A stretch of DNA of 64,000 nt from positions 334,517 through 398,516 of the forward strand of contig CAZDDX010000002.1 of the NCBI GenBank assembly GCA_964504345.1. Reading direction: 5' to 3'. The notes under the pieces are model-generated. The model was not told where the DNA came from. It saw only the letters and a program-made list of their open reading frames with translations, and searched no databases. Positions 60,373 to 64,000 of the stretch are shown piece after piece; the stretch's first letter is position 1; each line of letters begins with the position of its first letter. A program made the translations under genes and the position numbers. This DNA is from CAMDTE01 sp964504345 (GTDB taxonomy: Bacteria; Bacteroidota; Bacteroidia; Flavobacteriales; Schleiferiaceae).

Positions 60373-62949
60373 GAACTTCGGGAATGGATTCGGTGCGAAG
60401 GTACACCAGAAGCCGCTTTACCGGTTGGCCCACGGCGCCCTCCAGGCGGTGGGCGTAGCCTTCCACTTGTTCCCGGTGGGCGGGCTGGGGTTTTCCGGTT
60501 TTGTAGTCCATGACGGCCCAGCTCCCGTGCATGGACACCACGCGGTCCGGACGCAAAACGGAGGAACCCGGCGCCAAAAGGGCGCGTTCGTTCAACACCT
60601 GGGCAGCCGGATCAAACCAGGGGACGGCGTCCGCATGCGCCACCACGCCTTCCGCCCAAGTGCGCAGTACGCGCGCCTCCACCTCGTTGGCGGCCACGCG
60701 CCCCACCGCCGGCTCCACGTCTGCGGCCGTGTGCACGTACTGCATGACGCGGTGGAACTGCTCGCCCAACCAACGCGCGGAGGTACTGTCTGCGTCTCGC
60801 TCCGGGAGCACCTGCACGCGGTCCGTCCAGGCCGAAAACACCAAAGACTGCAGGGGTTGGGCGTGCGACGCACCGTCCGCCTGTTTTCCCGTTGCAGGAA
60901 CCGGGGCCGTTCCCCACTGCCACGGACCCTCCGGGCCCTTACCTTCCGACTCCGCAAAGGACACCAGGGCTTGCGCCACCTCCTTGTAGGGCTTGCCGGC
61001 CTCCGAGAGCGGAGCCCAAACCACCAAGGAAGCCTTGGGCCGCGTAAAGGCCACGTACCAAATGTTTAGGTTGTCGAAGTCCTCTTCCTGCTCCAGTCGG
61101 GTTTTGGTTTCCTGGAGCACCGGAACTCCCTCCACGAAGCTGGAGAACGCGCCGGTCCGCACCGGAACCAAGGCCGTGGGCAAATCCGCCGCTTGGCCCG
61201 CCCAGTCTCCGCCCGACGGAACCCAAACCGGGGAAGGGCCGCCAAAACCACCCTTGCTGTTGACGGCAAAGGGCACAAAAACGCACTCAAATTCCAGCCC
61301 TTTGGACTTGTGCACGGTCATGACCACCACAGCGTCCAAACCGTCGGGCAGGGCAATGCTTTGCGTGCGCAATTCGCGCTCCCAGGCTTCCTGAAAAGCG
61401 TCCCAGGCGTTGGTGCTCTGCTGCCCAAAGCGCAGGACCAAGGAGAGCCACGCCAGGCCGTACGCGTCCGGCGTCAGGCCGCTCCAACGGACCACGGACT
61501 CGGCTCCGGCGTAGAGGCCTTCCGTGCGCAGCCGCGCGTTATCCCATTGCGGAAAGAGCTCACGCCAAGCCGTCCAAAAGTCTCCCTCCCGTTCCGCCGC
61601 CAATTCCAAGGCGTGGTGGGTAGGCAGATTCGCCGTCGGGCGCCAAGCCCCGGCCCGTCCGGCCTGAATGGCCAGTTCCGCCCGCGCCAAGCGCGATTGG
61701 GGCTGGTGTGCTGCGGCCAGGGCCGCCATCCAGAAGTTGACCTGCACGCTTTGGCCCAGCATCAGCGAGTCCGCGGAGAATACCTCAATTTTTTCTTCCA
61801 CCAGACGCTCCACCACGGCGGCGCCCTGTTTGTTGTTGCGCACCAGCACGGCCAGGTCCTTCCATCGCCAGCCCGACGCCGCATAACTGCGGAGTTGGTC
61901 CACCAAATCGTCTAGGATGAGCTCCATGCGCGCGCCGGTGGTTTTGCCTGCGGCCGTGCGGATCTGAATCCAACCGCCTTCCGGTCCCATGGGAACCTGT
62001 TCCACGGCCTCCGGGGCGTAGGCGGTGCGGTGCAGCGTGCCGTCCAAGGCACCGCCCACCGCAGTAAAAAACCGATTGTTCCACCCCACTATTTCCTGCT
62101 TGCTCCGCCAATTATCTTCCAACATCAGGCGCTCCGTTCGCTTCTTCCAGGCCGGGAGGGTGTCTTTTGGGGGCTCGTTCCGCGCCGCGCGCGCCGTCAC
62201 CTCCAAAAACTGCTCCGCCTCGGAATTGCGCCATCGGTAAATGCTCTGCTTGCCGTCTCCCACCACCAGCGCCGTGCCGGACTGCCCGTATTCCTGGGAA
62301 GACAGCGCGTGGTCCAACAGGGGGTAAAGGTTTTCCCACTGGACGCGGCTGGTGTCCTGGGCTTCGTCGATGAAAAAGTGGCGAAAACGGCTGCCCAAAC
62401 GCTCCAGGAGGTACTCGCCGTTTTGCTGCACCAATTCTTTGTAGATCAAACTGTTGAACTTGGACAGCGGCTGCACTCCGCGCTCCACACACACGGCTTC
62501 GTACGCCACCGCTAGGGCCTGAAGCACGCCCGTTGCAAAGGCGTGTTTGGCAAAAAAGCGTGCGCGCAAGCTGCCGGAATAGGCGGCTTCGATGGCCTCA
62601 AAAGCGTCGGCCAGAACCGCTTTGGTACCCAGGGTCTCCAGCAGCGCCTCGTTGGCGGCGTTGGATTTTTTGGAATCCCGCAGGTAGGGCNNNNNNNNNN
62701 NNNNNNNNNNNNNNNNNNNNNNNNNNNNNNNNNNNNNNNNNNNNNNNNNNNNNNNNNNNNNNNNNNNNNNNNNNNNNNNNNNNNNNNNNNGATGCTTCCC
62801 GGCAGGACGCCGCGCAACGCCAAGTCCACGTATTCGTACACCAACCGGTAGGTTTTTCCGGCGCCGGCACTGGCCTGAAACACGCTGAACGGCTGCGCGC
62901 GCCGGGGAAAAGAAGAGGACGCTCTGGAAGCGCTGGCGGGGGTTGTCAT
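60362..62949 (-). CDS. AddA-like UvrD-family helicase-nuclease (interrupted by a scaffold gap)
   Basis: An ATP-dependent helicase with a C-terminal nuclease, the likely partner of the AddB-like protein at 7125-9944. The first 53 codons (62949-62791) contain Walker A FQASAGAGKTYRLVYEYVDL. After the gap come PYLRDSKKSNAANEALL, FFIDEAQDTSRVQW (motif II), VVGDGKQSIYRWR (motif III) and VVVMTVHKSKGLEFECVFVP (motif V region). The C-terminal nuclease core is RVVSMHGSWAVMDYKTGKP. The 100 Ns do not keep the frame and helicase motif Ia is missing; relatives have roughly 200 more residues here. The ATG is preceded by an exact -7 box. Confidence 0.9.
62691..62790. other. Scaffold gap (100 N) inside the addA-like gene
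   Basis: A nominal-size gap. Flanks are dissimilar, and one extra base besides the 100 Ns breaks the frame, so the real length differs. Confidence 0.98.
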
Positions 62950-62979
62950 GACAAAACGGTTGGGTGTGGCTTGGTTTCC

Positions 62980-62987
62980 CAAATTTA
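62980..62987 (-). promoter_or_regulatory. -7 promoter box for addA-kbl
   Basis: TAAATTTG on the minus strand, an exact TAnnTTTG match, 30 nt before the ATG at 62949. Confidence 0.65.
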
Positions 62988-63011
62988 TCGGTTTGGAACG
63001 GTTTCTGCTCC

Positions 63012-63019
63012 TACATTTG
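63012..63019 (+). promoter_or_regulatory. -7 promoter box for sodB
   Basis: TACATTTG, an exact TAnnTTTG match, 36 nt before the sodB ATG and divergent from the addA promoter. Confidence 0.7.
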
Positions 63020-63055
63020 TGAGAACTTTTCACCGAACACAAACGTTTAAAACGC

Positions 63056-63661
63056 ATGTTTACACTACCCAATTTACCCTACGCGTACAACGCGTTGGAG
63101 CCGCACTTGGACGCGCGCACCATGGAGATCCACCACTCCAAGCACCACCAGGCCTACATCAACAACCTGAACGCTGCAGTGGAGAACACCCCCATGGCCG
63201 GAAAGTCTTTGATGGACCTGATGACGCAGCACACGGACATCCCCGCGGTGCGCAACAACGGCGGCGGTCACTACAACCACAGCCTGTTCTGGACGGTTTT
63301 GGCCCCCAACGGCGGTGGCGCTCCCACCGGCGCGGTAGCGGAAGGCATCAACGCTGCCTTTGGTTCCTACGACGCCTTCAAGGAGGCCTTTTCCAAGGCC
63401 GCGGCCACTCGCTTTGGCTCCGGCTGGGCATGGCTCTGCGTGAACAAATCCGGCAAGTTGGAAGTGTGCAGCACCGCGAACCAAGACAACCCCCTCATGC
63501 CCGGTGTGGGCTGCGAAGGCACGCCCATCTTGGGCTTGGACGTTTGGGAGCACGCCTACTACCTGAACTACCAGAACCGACGCCCGGACTACATCGCCGC
63601 TTTCTACAACGTCATCAACTGGAACGAGGTCAACAAGCGCCTCGCCGACGCCACGAAGTAA
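63056..63661 (+). CDS. sodB: Superoxide dismutase, Fe/Mn type
   Basis: A 201-aa cytoplasmic superoxide dismutase. The four metal ligands are visible: His27 in MEIHHSKHHQAYINNLN, His in GGGHYNHSLFW, and Asp and His in LGLDVWEHAYY. No signal peptide is present. Fe versus Mn cannot be settled by eye. The gene has its own promoter and a strong terminator. Confidence 0.96.
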   Translation: MFTLPNLPYAYNALEPHLDARTMEIHHSKHHQAYINNLNAAVENTPMAGKSLMDLMTQHTDIPAVRNNGGGHYNHSLFWTVLAPNGGGAPTGAVAEGINAAFGSYDAFKEAFSKAAATRFGSGWAWLCVNKSGKLEVCSTANQDNPLMPGVGCEGTPILGLDVWEHAYYLNYQNRRPDYIAAFYNVINWNEVNKRLADATK

Positions 63662-63689
63662 GCGGTTCTATACCTTTTTATCGCCCCGA

Positions 63690-63716
63690 CCCCCGCACGT
63701 TGTGCGGGGGTTTTTT
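63690..63716 (+). terminator. Rho-independent terminator after sodB
   Basis: The stem CCCCCGCAC (63690-63698) and GTGCGGGGG (63702-63710) has a GTT loop and six Ts. Confidence 0.92.
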
Positions 63717-64000
63717 GTTTTTGGCGGGTAGTGTATCATTATTCAGCCAATGGCCTTGATTGGTTACACAAGGGAACGCTTTAAAAAACGGACCTTACAA
63801 ATGTTTTATTTGTAAATCACAAATAATTCAAGAATAACTGGCCCGGCTTTCTGTTGGCACCGACTGACTAAAGGCCTGCAATCGCATTCTTATCCAATGC
63901 ATTCAATGCTTTAAACACTATTGATTTGGCTGATCACTTTTTCAAATTACAAATCAGGTTTGTAAGTCATGCTGTAATTTTACAAGAACCAACAAACCTT
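63717..64000. promoter_or_regulatory. AT-rich intergenic tail with repeated TTACAAA-type palindromes
   Basis: No convincing gene lies in 63662-64000. The stretch is markedly AT-richer than the rest of the window. It holds TTACAAAT-GTTTT-ATTTGTAA (63795-63815), TTACAAA-TCAGG-TTTGTAA (63947-63965) and a TGTAA-TT-TTACA dyad shortly after, which together look like operator sites for a gene beyond the window edge. A TAGTGTA half-site resembling the maltodextrin operator occurs near 63727. Confidence 0.45.

Overview
The window is a 64 kb piece of a chromosome from a member of the Bacteroidota, most likely a flavobacterium-like lineage with GC-rich DNA. Supporting signs are a SusC/SusD pair, three proteins with type IX secretion C-terminal domains (one type A-like, two type B/CHU_C-like), Bacteroidota -7 promoter boxes (TAnnTTTG) in front of many genes, and a general lack of Shine-Dalgarno sequences. 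No rRNA, tRNA, CRISPR array, prophage or insertion sequence was found. The sequence has three 100-N scaffold gaps (38107-38206, 43779-43878, 62691-62790). The middle one is an artefact, because its flanks are the same 55 bp.

Layout. 1-5.2 kb (minus): pepA, pdxA, DUF177, rpmF, accB, accC and the start of a membrane protein. 5.2-9.9 kb (plus): ribE, gmk, nadD and an AddB-like nuclease. 9.9-22.9 kb (minus): a tetR-tolC-MFP-RND efflux operon running into dxs, gluQ, yicC, a Cys/Met-metabolism PLP enzyme, a TrkA-type potassium regulator and trpS. 23.1-33.0 kb (plus): asnS, rpoN, a PAP2-like membrane protein, two T9SS type B proteins and uvrC. 33.0-37.0 kb (minus): a four-gene, translationally coupled Lol/Mac-like ABC operon. 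37.0-37.4 kb: a bacilliredoxin.

37.7-57.2 kb is a complete maltodextrin/starch utilisation locus: susC, susD, a T9SS-sorted secreted protein, three GH13 enzymes, an MFS sugar transporter, a Nudix-type regulator with a degenerate Nudix box, phosphofructokinase, GAPDH, a BadF-type sugar kinase, beta-phosphoglucomutase and maltose phosphorylase. Together they form a path from outer-membrane glucan uptake, through periplasmic hydrolysis and maltose import, to phosphorolysis and glycolysis. Two closely similar palindromic operators, one before susC and one between the regulator and pfkA, probably tie the locus into one regulon.

57.3-64 kb: LMW protein tyrosine phosphatase, an AAA+/DUF4143 ATPase lying inside an exact 34-bp direct repeat (one copy part of a 41-bp near-perfect palindrome), kbl, an AddA-like helicase-nuclease (the probable partner of the AddB-like gene 50 kb away), sodB, and a 339-bp AT-rich tail with palindromes.

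The most interesting signals are the repeat-bounded ATPase unit, the shared maltodextrin operator, and the habit of placing a -7 promoter box 4-7 nt before the start codon, which predicts leaderless mRNAs.
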